In this document: piece after piece, positions 26,598 to 34,659 of the stretch
How positions within the stretch are numbered: the first letter of the stretch is position 1
Layout of the letters: every line of letters begins with the position of its first letter
From: Pseudomonas campi
GTDB taxonomy: Bacteria; Pseudomonadota; Gammaproteobacteria; Pseudomonadales; Pseudomonadaceae
NCBI RefSeq assembly: GCF_013200955.2
Contig: NZ_CP053697.2
Location: forward strand, 248,001-312,000
Length of the DNA: 64,000 nt
Direction of reading: 5' to 3'
Made by a program: the position numbers and the translations under genes
Notes under the pieces: model-generated
The model's database searches: none
Seen by the model: only the letters and a program-made list of their open reading frames with translations
What the model was told of the DNA's origin: nothing

Positions 26598-28190
26598 TCA
26601 GGCCTTGAGGCGTTCAGCCAGCAGCGTGGCAAGTTTGGCGGTGAGGCCGTAGATCGACAGCTGCGGGTTGGCGCCGATGCTGGTGGGGAACAGCGAGCCG
26701 TCGTGGATCGACAGGTTCTCCAGCTGGTGATGGCGGCCCAGGCTGTCGGTGACTGCTATGCGCGGGTCTTCACCCATGGCGCAGCCGCCCATCACGTGGG
26801 CACTGCCCAGGCGGGTGCGGAACAGCGCCAGATCCAGGCGGTCGATCAGGCTGCGCGCCTCGGCCAGGCTTTTCACGTAGTCGGCATCGGCGTGCAGCGG
26901 CAGCACGGCCTTGGCGCCGGCGGCGAACTGGATCTCGGCCATGCTGTGGAAGGCCCGGCGGATGCCGTCCCAGGTGTAGTCGGTCATGCGGTAGTCGAGC
27001 ACCGGCGTGCCATCGCCGCGCAGCTCCACCGTGCCTTCGGCACTGTCCGGGTGGAAGCCGTCGCGCATCAGCGCCAGCATCACGTTGGTGTGCGGCAGTT
27101 GCTCCATGCGCAGGGCGTTGTCGACGCCGAAGCGGCCGAGCATGGTGGCGGTAATCGCCGGCTGCAGCGGCGGCACTTCGAGCTTGTAGGACATCTGCCC
27201 GGTGGCGCCGTCCGTCCACTGGAAGTGGTCGGAGTACACCGATTGCGGGGCGCCGTAGAAGGGGTTGATGACCTGTTCGAACTGCGCTGCGGAGAAGTTC
27301 ACCACGTGCAGGAAGGTACGCTTGCCCGCGCGCTCATGCGGGTCCGGCGCCTGCGAGCGCAGCAGCAGGGCCGGGGTGTTGATGCCGCCGCCGGCCAGCA
27401 CGTAGTGGCGCGCCTTGACCATGATGCGGCGGCCATTGGGCGCCACGCTGCGTTCATCCATCCCTAAGCATTCCAGGCCGGCGACGCGCTCGCCGTCGAA
27501 CAGCAGGCGTTCGGCACGCGCCAGATAAAGCAGGCTGCCGCCCTTGTCCAGGGCCGCCGGGATGGTGGTGACCAGCATCGACTGCTTGGCGTTGACCGGG
27601 CAGCCCATGCCGCAATAACCGAGGTTCCAGCAGCCGCGCACATTGCGCGGGATGATCTTCCAGGCATAGCCGAGCTTGTCGCAGCCGGCGCTGATCACCG
27701 CGTTGTTGGCGTTCGGCGGCATGGCCCAGGGAGCGACGCCCAGGCGCTGTTCCATCTGCGCGAACCAGGGGGCCATCTCTTCGGCGCCATGGCCTTTGAC
27801 GTTGTGCGCCTCGGCCCAGTGCTGCAGGGTCGGCTCCGGGGTGCGGAAGCTGGAGGTCCAGTTGACCAAGGTGGTACCGCCTACCGCCCGGCCCTGCATG
27901 ATGGTGATGGCGCCGTCCTTGCTCATGCGGCCGATGCCTTCCTGGTACAGCTGCGGGTAGGCATCGGCCTCCTGCATCTTGAAGTCGCTGCTGGTCTTCA
28001 GCGGGCCTTCTTCGATCAGCAGCACCTTGAGCCCGGCGGCACTGAGGATTTCGGCGGTGGTGCCGCCGCCCGCGCCGCTGCCGACGATGGCCACGTCGGC
28101 TTCCAGCAGCAGGTCTTTTTCCAGGCGCGAGCCGTCGTAGGTGACCCAGCCTTTGGCCAGGCCTTCACGGAAAATGTCAGGTACGGGCAT
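26598..28190 (-). CDS. GMC family FAD-dependent oxidoreductase
   Basis: A 530-residue GMC oxidoreductase, probably an alcohol dehydrogenase. The FAD motif VAIVGSGAGGGTTAEIL is at residues about 31-47. The C-terminal GMC domain has the HVMGGCAMG segment with its His and GANPQLSIYGLTAK. A Cys-rich stretch (GCWNLGYCGMGCPVNAKQ) is characteristic of the cholesterol oxidase-like or choline/long-chain alcohol branch. The start at 28190 gives MPVPDIFREGL. With the aldehyde dehydrogenase upstream it could oxidise an alcohol to an acid in two steps; the substrate is not known. Confidence 0.88.
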   Translation of the reverse strand: MPVPDIFREGLAKGWVTYDGSRLEKDLLLEADVAIVGSGAGGGTTAEILSAAGLKVLLIEEGPLKTSSDFKMQEADAYPQLYQEGIGRMSKDGAITIMQGRAVGGTTLVNWTSSFRTPEPTLQHWAEAHNVKGHGAEEMAPWFAQMEQRLGVAPWAMPPNANNAVISAGCDKLGYAWKIIPRNVRGCWNLGYCGMGCPVNAKQSMLVTTIPAALDKGGSLLYLARAERLLFDGERVAGLECLGMDERSVAPNGRRIMVKARHYVLAGGGINTPALLLRSQAPDPHERAGKRTFLHVVNFSAAQFEQVINPFYGAPQSVYSDHFQWTDGATGQMSYKLEVPPLQPAITATMLGRFGVDNALRMEQLPHTNVMLALMRDGFHPDSAEGTVELRGDGTPVLDYRMTDYTWDGIRRAFHSMAEIQFAAGAKAVLPLHADADYVKSLAEARSLIDRLDLALFRTRLGSAHVMGGCAMGEDPRIAVTDSLGRHHQLENLSIHDGSLFPTSIGANPQLSIYGLTAKLATLLAERLKA

Positions 28191-28222
28191 GTCGATTCTC
28201 TTGTTATAGGGCGTGCACAGGC

Positions 28223-28786
28223 TTACAGCGCGTACGGCGGCGGGCCGGGATAGCCGCAATGGCCCCAGGACTCGGCGCGCGAATACCAGGCCATCTGCAC
28301 CAGTTGCAGCAGCGAGGCGTGGCCCATGCGCAGCAGGTCCAGCGAGCTGTTCTGCCAGCGATCGAGGAAGTGGCGGATGTCGGCCGCGCTGGCATTTTCC
28401 CAGCTGCCCCAGATGCCGGTCAGCGGGCCGCGGGTCACCGCCATGGCCTGTACGTCGAACAGCTGCACGGTCAGCTTGAGCAGTTCCGGCGACAGGTAGC
28501 TGAGGCTCAGGTCGATGCTTTGCAAGGTGCCTTCGATGGCGGCCGGCATGCCGTCGGCGGGCACCGCGCCCTCCAGCACCACCGGAATCAGCGCGCGCAG
28601 GAATGGCATGTCGCTCGCGCGCAGCACCTGGAAACCGCTGGCCGGCACGCTGGCCGAGCAACCGCTAAGGGTGGCAGTGACGCCGGCGGTGGCGAGGACG
28701 GCCGTGCCGAACAGGCCGATCTTGAGCAGGCCGCGGCGCGACAGCTGCGGCGCGGCGAGGGAGGTGTCGTTCATTGTTGTTTTCAC
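28223..28786 (-). CDS. Tat-signal protein, probable subunit of the GMC oxidoreductase
   Basis: A 187-residue protein with a twin-arginine signal (SRRGLLKIGLFGTAVLATAG) and a Cys near the end of the hydrophobic stretch (LSGCSASVP) that could be a lipobox. It should therefore be exported folded and possibly lipid-anchored. Its mature part resembles the small subunits that accompany GMC dehydrogenases (gluconate 2-dehydrogenase subunit 3-like). It lies between the aldehyde dehydrogenase gene (9 bases) and the GMC gene (32 bases). ATG at 28774 is an alternative start. Confidence 0.8.
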   Translation of the reverse strand: MKTTMNDTSLAAPQLSRRGLLKIGLFGTAVLATAGVTATLSGCSASVPASGFQVLRASDMPFLRALIPVVLEGAVPADGMPAAIEGTLQSIDLSLSYLSPELLKLTVQLFDVQAMAVTRGPLTGIWGSWENASAADIRHFLDRWQNSSLDLLRMGHASLLQLVQMAWYSRAESWGHCGYPGPPPYAL

Positions 28787-28795
28787 CCCGGTGAC

Positions 28796-30226
28796 TTAGC
28801 GCACGAACAGTTTGTTGATCAGTTTCTGGATGCCGGTGCCATAGGGCGGGTAGATGAACTTGGCGGCGTTGAAGCGCTGCTTGATGAACACACCCTTGGC
28901 CTTGCTGAAGGTCAGGAAGCCTTCGTGGCCGTGGTAGTGGCCCATGCCGGAAGGGCCGATGCCGCCGAACGGCATGTCGTCCTGGGCCACGTGCAGCAGG
29001 GTGTCGTTGAGGCACACGCCGCCGGAGTGGGTTTCGTGCAGCACGCGTTGCTGCTCGGCCTTGTCGTAGCCAAAGTAGTACAGCGCCAGCGGGCGCGGGC
29101 GGTCGTTGACGTAGGCGAAGGCGTCCTCGATGCGCTGGTACGGCACGATCGGCAGCAGGGGGCCGAAGATCTCGTCCTGCATCAGCTTCATGTCGTCGCT
29201 GACATTCAACACCAGGCTGTGGCTCATGCGCCGGCCCTGATCGTCGCCGAGCAGCGGGATGACCTGCGCACCCTTGCTTTCGGCGTCGCTGACATAGCCC
29301 TTGAGGCGGCTCAGCTGGCGCTCGTTGATGATCGCGGTGTAGTCCGGGTTGTTCGCCAGCGTCGGGTAGAAGCGCTGCACCACGCTGCGGTAGGCGGCGA
29401 TAAAGCCTTCCACGCGCTCCTGCGGTACCAGCACGTAGTCCGGTGCCACGCAGGTCTGCCCGGCGTTCATGGTCTTGCCGAAGGCGATGCGTTCGGCGGC
29501 GTCCTGCAGTGGCACGTCGGCACTGACGATGGCCGGCGACTTGCCGCCCAGTTCCAGGGTCACCGGCACCAGGTTGTCGGCAGCGGCGCGCATCACGTGT
29601 TTGCCGATGCTGGTTGCGCCGGTGAACACCAGATGATCGAAGGGCAGGCGGGAGAACGCCTGGCCGACGTCGGCCTCACCCAGCACGACGCTGACCAGGT
29701 CGGCGGGGAAGACCTTGGCCAGCAGGTCCTTGACCAGCTGTGAGGTGGCCGGGGTCGACTCGCTCATCTTGATCATCACCCGGTTGCCGGCCGCGAGGGC
29801 GCCGATCAGCGGGCCGAAGGCCAGGTACAGCGGGTAGTTCCACGGCACGATCACGCCAACCACGCCCAGTGGCTGGTACACCACCTTGGCGCTGGCCGGC
29901 TGGAAGGCCACGCCAACACTGCGCCGCGATGGTTTCATCCACTTGCCCAGGCGTTTGCTGGCGTAGTCGACGCCGTGCAGGCTGGGCATGATCTCGGCCA
30001 GCAGGGTTTCGCTGGCTGCGCGGTTGCTGAAATCACTGGAGACGGCATCGATCAGTGCCTGTTGCTCGCTGAGGAGCTGTTCGCGCAGGGCCTTGAGCCA
30101 GGCGCGGCGCTGCTCGGCCGCGGGCATCGGGTTGCTGCGATAGGCGGCGCGCTGGGCGCCCAGCAGGGGTTCCAGCTGGTTGATCTGTTGCTGGCTCTGC
30201 TGAAGGTAGGCGATATCGGCAACCAT
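28796..30226 (-). CDS. calB: Coniferyl aldehyde dehydrogenase-type aldehyde dehydrogenase
   Basis: A 476-residue NAD(P)-dependent aldehyde dehydrogenase. The catalytic Cys is in GKTMNAGQTCVAPDYVL and the general base Glu in VTLELGGKSPAIV; the cofactor loop is FTGATSIGKHVM. Residues such as VVGVIVPWNYPLYL fit the class 3 / coniferyl aldehyde dehydrogenase group. It is first in the operon, followed by the Tat protein, GMC oxidoreductase and membrane protein. A good promoter and operator-like palindrome lie upstream. Real substrate may be another aromatic or aliphatic aldehyde. Confidence 0.88.
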   Translation of the reverse strand: MVADIAYLQQSQQQINQLEPLLGAQRAAYRSNPMPAAEQRRAWLKALREQLLSEQQALIDAVSSDFSNRAASETLLAEIMPSLHGVDYASKRLGKWMKPSRRSVGVAFQPASAKVVYQPLGVVGVIVPWNYPLYLAFGPLIGALAAGNRVMIKMSESTPATSQLVKDLLAKVFPADLVSVVLGEADVGQAFSRLPFDHLVFTGATSIGKHVMRAAADNLVPVTLELGGKSPAIVSADVPLQDAAERIAFGKTMNAGQTCVAPDYVLVPQERVEGFIAAYRSVVQRFYPTLANNPDYTAIINERQLSRLKGYVSDAESKGAQVIPLLGDDQGRRMSHSLVLNVSDDMKLMQDEIFGPLLPIVPYQRIEDAFAYVNDRPRPLALYYFGYDKAEQQRVLHETHSGGVCLNDTLLHVAQDDMPFGGIGPSGMGHYHGHEGFLTFSKAKGVFIKQRFNAAKFIYPPYGTGIQKLINKLFVR

Positions 30227-30266
30227 GAAGGTATCCTCACGAGGTGGAGTGAAAAGACAGATGCCA

Positions 30267-30295
30267 TTTCTAGAGTAATTGCTCTAAAGTGTCAA
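30267..30295 (-). promoter_or_regulatory. calB operon promoter with operator between -35 and -10
   Basis: On the minus strand TTGACA (30295-30290) is followed by a 17-bp spacer and TAGAAA (30272-30267). The -35 is perfect. The palindrome TAGAGTAATTGCTCTA (30271-30286) fills the spacer, a place where a bound TetR dimer would block RNA polymerase. Confidence 0.65.
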
Positions 30296-30369
30296 ATAGT
30301 CTGCTGCCCGGTCGTCAGATGATCCGCAGCCCTGTACTTTTACTTTCTTTCCGCCTGTCGAACCAAACC

Positions 30370-31032
30370 ATGGCCCCGAAGAACAAAACCCGCGAGCGCA
30401 TCATCGAAGCCAGCCTGGAGCTGTTCAACGCCCAGGGTGAGCGCAGCGTGACCACCAATCACCTCGCCGCGCACCTGGGGATTTCGCCGGGCAACCTGTA
30501 TTACCACTTCCGCAACAAGCAGGCGATCATCGCCGAGCTGTTTGCCCAGTACGAAAGCCGCGTCGACATGTTCCTGCGCCGCCCCGACGGGCGCGCGCTG
30601 ACGGTGGAGGACAAGACCTTCTACCTGGAAGCGCTGCTGGCGGCGATGTGGCACTACCGCTTCCTCCATCGCGACCTGGAACACCTGCTGGAAACCGACC
30701 CCGAGCTGGCCGCGCGCTACCGGGACTTCGCCCGCCGCTGCATGGCCAGCGCCACCTCGGTATACAAAGGTTTCGTCGAAAGCGGCATCCTGGACATGAA
30801 TGATGAGCAGGTCGAGGCGCTGACCTTCAACAGCTGGATCATCCTCACCTCCTGGGTGCGCTTCCTCTGCTCGATCCGCAGCAACCCTGGCGACCTCAGC
30901 GAAGAGCTGATGCGGCGCGGTATCTATCAGGTGCTGGCGCTGGAAAGTGGTCACGTCAGCCCAGCCGCGCGCCCGGCGGTGACGGCCCTGCTGCAGCGCC
31001 TGCATGTGCCGCTGGAGCAGGTGCTGGGCTGA
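30370..31032 (+). CDS. TetR family transcriptional regulator
   Basis: A 220-residue regulator divergent from calB. The N-terminal TetR helix-turn-helix is clear: RERIIEASLELFNAQGERSV then VTTNHLAAHLGISPGNLYYH and FRNKQAIIAELF. The C-terminal ligand domain contains YRFLHRDLEHLLETDPEL, found in a group of TetR proteins near fatty-acid or alcohol genes. The start at 30370 gives MAPKNKTRERI; upstream ATGs lack conserved sequence. It probably represses the calB operon and itself from the palindrome at 30271-30286. Confidence 0.92.
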   Translation: MAPKNKTRERIIEASLELFNAQGERSVTTNHLAAHLGISPGNLYYHFRNKQAIIAELFAQYESRVDMFLRRPDGRALTVEDKTFYLEALLAAMWHYRFLHRDLEHLLETDPELAARYRDFARRCMASATSVYKGFVESGILDMNDEQVEALTFNSWIILTSWVRFLCSIRSNPGDLSEELMRRGIYQVLALESGHVSPAARPAVTALLQRLHVPLEQVLG

Positions 31033-31058
31033 GACGGGGTGCCCGTCAGGTAGGCCTG

Positions 31059-32225
31059 CTAGTCGCAGCCAAACAGATCGCGGGTGTAGACCTTCCCGGC
31101 CACATCCTGCAGGGCCGCAGTCATGCGGTTGCTGAGAATGACGTCAGCCTCGCGCTTGAACTGCTCGAGATCGCGGATCAGCAGCGAGCCATCGTATTCG
31201 GCCTGCTCTAGCGTCGGCTCGTAGATCAGGATCTCGATGCCTCTGCTCTTCAGGCGTTGCATGACGCACTGGATGCTGGAATCGCGGAAGTTGTCCGAGC
31301 CACTTTTCATGATCAGGCGGAAGACCCCGACGGTGCGTGGCTGGCGCCTGAGGATGTCCTCGGTGATGAATTCCTTGCGCGTGCTGTTCGACTCGACAAT
31401 CGCGTGGATCAGGTTCTGCGGGATGTCGCGGTAGTTGGCCAGCAGCTGCTTGGTGTCCTTTGGCAGGCAGTAGCCGCCATAGCCAAAGGATGGGTTGTTG
31501 TAGTGATTGCCGATGCGCGGGTCGAGGCCGACGCCTTCGATGATCTGCCGGCTGTCCAGGCCATGGGTGGCGGCATAGGTGTCCAGCTCGTTGAAGTAGG
31601 AAACGCGCATGGCCAGGTAGGCATTGGCGAACAGCTTAATGGCCTCGGCTTCCGTGGCGTCGGTCAGCAGAACCGGCACGTCCTGGGTGATGGCGCCCTG
31701 TTGCAGCAGGTCGGCGAACACCTGGGCGCGGCCGGAGCGCTCGCCGACCACGATGCGTGACGGGTGCAGGGTGTCATGCAGCGCGCGCCCTTCACGGAGA
31801 AACTCCGGCGAGAAAATGAGCTGGTCGCAGCCCAGCCGCTGGCTGGTTTTCAGGGTGTAGCCCACCGGCACCGTCGACTTGATGACCATGACCGCGTCAG
31901 GGTTGATGGTCATGACGTCGTCGATCACCGTTTCGATGGACTGGGTGTTGAAACAGCCGGTCTGCGGGTCGTAGTCCGATGGCGTGGCGATGACCACGTA
32001 ATCTGCCCCGGCATATGCGTCTTGCTTGTCCAGAGTGGCGCGGAAGTTGAGTGGTTTGTCGCGCAGGTAGCGCTCCAGCTCGGCGTCGGCAATCGGTGAT
32101 TGCCGGCGGTTGAGCATTGCGACCTTGCGCGCGTCTATATCCAGGGCGACCACTTCATGCTGCTGGGCGAGCAATACAGCGTTGGACAGGCCGACGTAGC
32201 CAAGACCGGCAATAGCAATCTTCAT
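31059..32225 (-). CDS. ugd: UDP-glucose 6-dehydrogenase
   Basis: Oxidises UDP-glucose to UDP-glucuronate with two NAD. The 388-residue product has the Rossmann motif [12 protein letters not shown] (residues 4-15), [17 protein letters not shown] and the catalytic Cys in [13 protein letters not shown]. It matches the short E. coli Ugd form in length and sequence pattern. In Pseudomonas such genes supply UDP-glucuronate for aminoarabinose-lipid A or polysaccharide. A potential small gene ends 12 bases upstream. Confidence 0.95.
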   Translation of the reverse strand: MKIAIAGLGYVGLSNAVLLAQQHEVVALDIDARKVAMLNRRQSPIADAELERYLRDKPLNFRATLDKQDAYAGADYVVIATPSDYDPQTGCFNTQSIETVIDDVMTINPDAVMVIKSTVPVGYTLKTSQRLGCDQLIFSPEFLREGRALHDTLHPSRIVVGERSGRAQVFADLLQQGAITQDVPVLLTDATEAEAIKLFANAYLAMRVSYFNELDTYAATHGLDSRQIIEGVGLDPRIGNHYNNPSFGYGGYCLPKDTKQLLANYRDIPQNLIHAIVESNSTRKEFITEDILRRQPRTVGVFRLIMKSGSDNFRDSSIQCVMQRLKSRGIEILIYEPTLEQAEYDGSLLIRDLEQFKREADVILSNRMTAALQDVAGKVYTRDLFGCD

Positions 32226-32675
32226 CAGGCACGCACCTCAGTCACGAAACCGTCCGAGCAGACCGGTCAGAAAGCCCCTCGGCGTTGCCGGCAGGATCCG
32301 CACACAGGTTTTCCTGGCGCCGAACAGGGCGTATCGGCGGCGCTTGGCGATCTCGATCGACAGGTTGCGCCGTTGTCCGTCGAGCATGCTGAGGTTGTCT
32401 GTTTGCAATCGGATGACAAAGGCCTGGTGGCGTGTCCTGTGCGTTCGTTGGCAGCGCAGGTCTTTCCAGCTGCTGTCCGGCTCGTGAGCAATCGGTGGAT
32501 TTGACTGCTTGGCTGAAGACTGCCGGCAGTGCTGGGCTGAGATTACCGCAGACGCTGCGCATGTGGATTCAGCACTTCTGAAAGTGTGAGCTGAATGACC
32601 TCTGCACGTATCAAGGAGGCAGGCTGCGCCGCTAGAGCCGGTGTGGCATGGCACTTGACCAGGTCTAGCCGGCCT
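32226..32675. other. Gap between ugd and the YheT hydrolase gene
   Basis: About 450 bp without a confidently called gene. It holds the uncertain frame described at 32238-32654 and must contain the ugd promoter. I find no repeat of families A to C in it and no clear terminator. Confidence 0.6.
32238..32654 (-). CDS. Possible small gene upstream of ugd (uncertain)
   Basis: An open frame of 138 codons. Its C-terminal half (from about residue 76, FVIRLQTDNLSMLDG, to the end RGFLTGLLGRFRD) has mostly G/C third codon positions and ordinary protein composition; the N-terminal part looks less protein-like, and no Shine-Dalgarno precedes the ATG at 32654. The stop is 12 bases before ugd and overlaps its GAGG ribosome site, as in coupled genes. 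It resembles no family I know. It may be a short real gene with a later start, or a decayed remnant. Confidence 0.3.
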   Translation of the reverse strand: MPCHTGSSGAACLLDTCRGHSAHTFRSAESTCAASAVISAQHCRQSSAKQSNPPIAHEPDSSWKDLRCQRTHRTRHQAFVIRLQTDNLSMLDGQRRNLSIEIAKRRRYALFGARKTCVRILPATPRGFLTGLLGRFRD

Positions 32676-33668
32676 TCAGTTCGCAGGCTGGCGTCCGGCC
32701 AGCCAGAGGGGAATGCGCCGCTCCAGGTAGTAATCAGGCTGGCGCAATGAGCCGCCGATAAAACCGACATGACCGCCGCGCGCATGCAGTTCCAGCTGGG
32801 TGCTGGCTGACAGTTCGTGAGCTTGCGGCACGCTGTGGGGGAAAACGAAGGGGTCGTCGCTGGACTGGATGATCAGCGCGCGCGTACGAATCCGGTCCAG
32901 GTAATAGCGGCTGGAGGCGCGACGATAGTAGTCGTCGGCATCGGCGTAACCGTGCAGCGGCGCAGTGAAGCGCCCGTCGAAATCCCAGAAGGTGCGCATG
33001 CCCTCCAGTGGGCCGAGAGCTTCCAGCGCCGCCAGGCGCTCGTGGTGGCCTTCATCGACGAAGCGTTGCTGCTTGTCGCGCACATAGGCGACCAGGGCGC
33101 GCATGAAGTGCGCCTGGTAGACCTTGGAGAAGCCGCGATCGATGCGTTCGGCGCAGTGATCCAGGCGAAAGGGCACGGAAACCGCCACGGCGCCCTGCAG
33201 GCCGGAGTCTTCGCCGCTTTCGCCGAGGTACTTGAGCAGCACATTGCCGCCCAGCGAATAGCCCACCGCATACAGCGGCGCCAATGGGCGCTGGGCCTGC
33301 AGGTGTTGGATTACCCGCGCCACGTCTTCGCTGACGCCGGAGTGGTAGCCGCGTGGCAGCAGGTTCGGTTCGCCCGAGCAGCCACGCCAGTTCAGCGCCA
33401 CGCTGGCCCAGCCCTGGGCCGCTAGCTGCTGTTGCAGGCCGAGCACGTAGTGCGAGCTGGAGGAGCCGGTCAGGCCGTGCAGCACCAGTACCAGCGGCGC
33501 ACTGGCTTCGTGCGGGCCATGCCAGTCGAGGTCGAGAAAATCGCCATCGTCCAGCCACAGTCGTTCGCGCTGGCGTTGCAGCAGCGGCGCGTGACGGCAC
33601 AGCGAGCCCCAGAGAGTCTGCAGGTGCGGATTGCCTAGCCACCAGGCGGGTTGGAAGTCGTTGTTCAT
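32676..33668 (-). CDS. YheT family alpha/beta hydrolase
   Basis: A 330-residue hydrolase of the UPF0017/YheT family. Hallmarks are the N-terminal WWLGNPHLQTLWGSL, VLHGLTGSSSSHY (oxyanion region), ALNWRGCSGEPN, the nucleophile elbow VGYSLGGNVLL, an acid in QSSDDPFVF, and the final His region ARGGHVGFIGG. It is probably a cytoplasmic esterase of unknown substrate. It lies between ugd and rsmD, transcribed on the minus strand. Confidence 0.92.
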   Translation of the reverse strand: MNNDFQPAWWLGNPHLQTLWGSLCRHAPLLQRQRERLWLDDGDFLDLDWHGPHEASAPLVLVLHGLTGSSSSHYVLGLQQQLAAQGWASVALNWRGCSGEPNLLPRGYHSGVSEDVARVIQHLQAQRPLAPLYAVGYSLGGNVLLKYLGESGEDSGLQGAVAVSVPFRLDHCAERIDRGFSKVYQAHFMRALVAYVRDKQQRFVDEGHHERLAALEALGPLEGMRTFWDFDGRFTAPLHGYADADDYYRRASSRYYLDRIRTRALIIQSSDDPFVFPHSVPQAHELSASTQLELHARGGHVGFIGGSLRQPDYYLERRIPLWLAGRQPAN

Positions 33669-33757
33669 CGGCGGTTATGCGGGCTTAAAACGTCAGGCTA
33701 GAGCGTGGCGGGGTAAAACAGAAGCACCATTGGCCGGGCGAATGGTACAGGGCCTCG

Positions 33758-33829
33758 GTAGGGTGGATCGCGCTTCATCGATCCACCGAGCGGCGCTCTG
33801 GTGGATGAGCAAGGCGTCATCCACCCTAC
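33758..33829. repeat. Inverted repeat of family D (GTAGGGTGGAT)
   Basis: Arms GTAGGGTGGAT (33758-33768) and ATCCACCCTAC (33819-33829) enclose further copies of the GGTGGAT / ATCCACC motif in both orientations. This looks like another palindromic intergenic repeat; it ends five bases before the stop of the 78-residue gene. Confidence 0.8.
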
Positions 33830-33833
33830 GGGC

Positions 33834-34070
33834 TTAGCGGCGGGTGTTGAGCCATATCTTGCGGACAGCGAAGACGAGGAGCAGCGCGGCGATCATCCGC
33901 TGCACCGTCAGGCCCAGAGTCAGGCCTTCCGATGGTTCCCAGAATCTGCGGGAGGCGGCAAAGCCGATTTCCTGTTCGGCCAGCAGCAGGGCCAGAGCCA
34001 GGGGCGCCAACAGCAGGTAGGGCAGATTGGCGTAGATGAAATCCTTCACGGCGCTGGCCTTTTCCGCCAT
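33834..34070 (-). CDS. Small two-helix membrane protein downstream of rsmD
   Basis: A 78-residue protein with two hydrophobic segments (DFIYANLPYLLLAPLALALLLA and TVQRMIAALLLVFAVRKIWL). The ATG at 34070 follows the rsmD stop by one base (TGACATG), which indicates translational coupling. A small gene sits at this place in P. aeruginosa as I recall. Function is unknown. Confidence 0.7.
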   Translation of the reverse strand: MAEKASAVKDFIYANLPYLLLAPLALALLLAEQEIGFAASRRFWEPSEGLTLGLTVQRMIAALLLVFAVRKIWLNTRR

Positions 34071-34071
34071 G

Positions 34072-34659
34072 TCAGCCGCGTTGCCACAGCGCGTAATACA
34101 CCTGGCCGGCCTTCTGTTCGCGGTGCAGGCGCCAGTTACCGGGCAGGGCCAGGGTCGAGGGCGCTGCTTCGCTTTCGGTGTAGACCCAGGCGTCCTTGGC
34201 CAGCCAGCCTTTCTCTTCCAGCAGGGTGCAGGCCGGCTGCAGCAGGTTCTGGCCGAACGGCGGATCGAGGAAGACCAGGTCGTAGGGCGTGGCTGCCTGG
34301 TTTTCCAGGTGCAGCAGGGCGTTGGTTTGCAGCAGCTGGCCATTGCTGCATTTCAGCGTGGCCAGGGTCTGGCGTAGGCTGGCGATGGCGCTGTGGTTGC
34401 TGTCCAGGGCCAGGGCGCTGCTGGCGCCGCGCGACAGGGCCTCCAGGTACAGCGCACCGCTGCCGGTGAAACAGTCCAGCACATGGGCGCCGGCGACATA
34501 GGGTGCCAGCCAGTTGAACAGCGTCTCGCGCACCCGGTTGGGGGTCGGGCGCAGGCCGTGGGCCATGGGGAAGCTGAACTGGCGACTGCGCCACTCGCCG
34601 CCAATGATGCGCAGTTGGCCGCTGCCGGTGTCTTCGTGTTTGGGGCTGGGCTTGCGCAT
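34072..34659 (-). CDS. rsmD: 16S rRNA (guanine-966-N2) methyltransferase
   Basis: A 195-residue SAM-dependent methyltransferase of 16S rRNA. Motifs are LRIIGGEWRSRQFSFP, RPTPNRVRETLFNWL, the SAM site VLDCFTGSGALYLEALSRG, and the catalytic VFLDPPFG. Its ATG overlaps the stop of the upstream M16 gene (TGATG), so it is last but one in a coupled operon. Confidence 0.95.
   Translation of the reverse strand: MRKPSPKHEDTGSGQLRIIGGEWRSRQFSFPMAHGLRPTPNRVRETLFNWLAPYVAGAHVLDCFTGSGALYLEALSRGASSALALDSNHSAIASLRQTLATLKCSNGQLLQTNALLHLENQAATPYDLVFLDPPFGQNLLQPACTLLEEKGWLAKDAWVYTESEAAPSTLALPGNWRLHREQKAGQVYYALWQRG

Noticed and set aside
28191..28661. N-terminal extension of the GMC oxidoreductase
   Set aside because: Arg/Ala/Gly-rich shadow of the Tat-protein gene; the conserved protein begins at 28190.
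28259..29743. 494-codon plus-strand open frame over the Tat-protein and aldehyde dehydrogenase genes
   Set aside because: Crosses a real gene boundary on the other strand and shows no motifs; antisense GC artefact.
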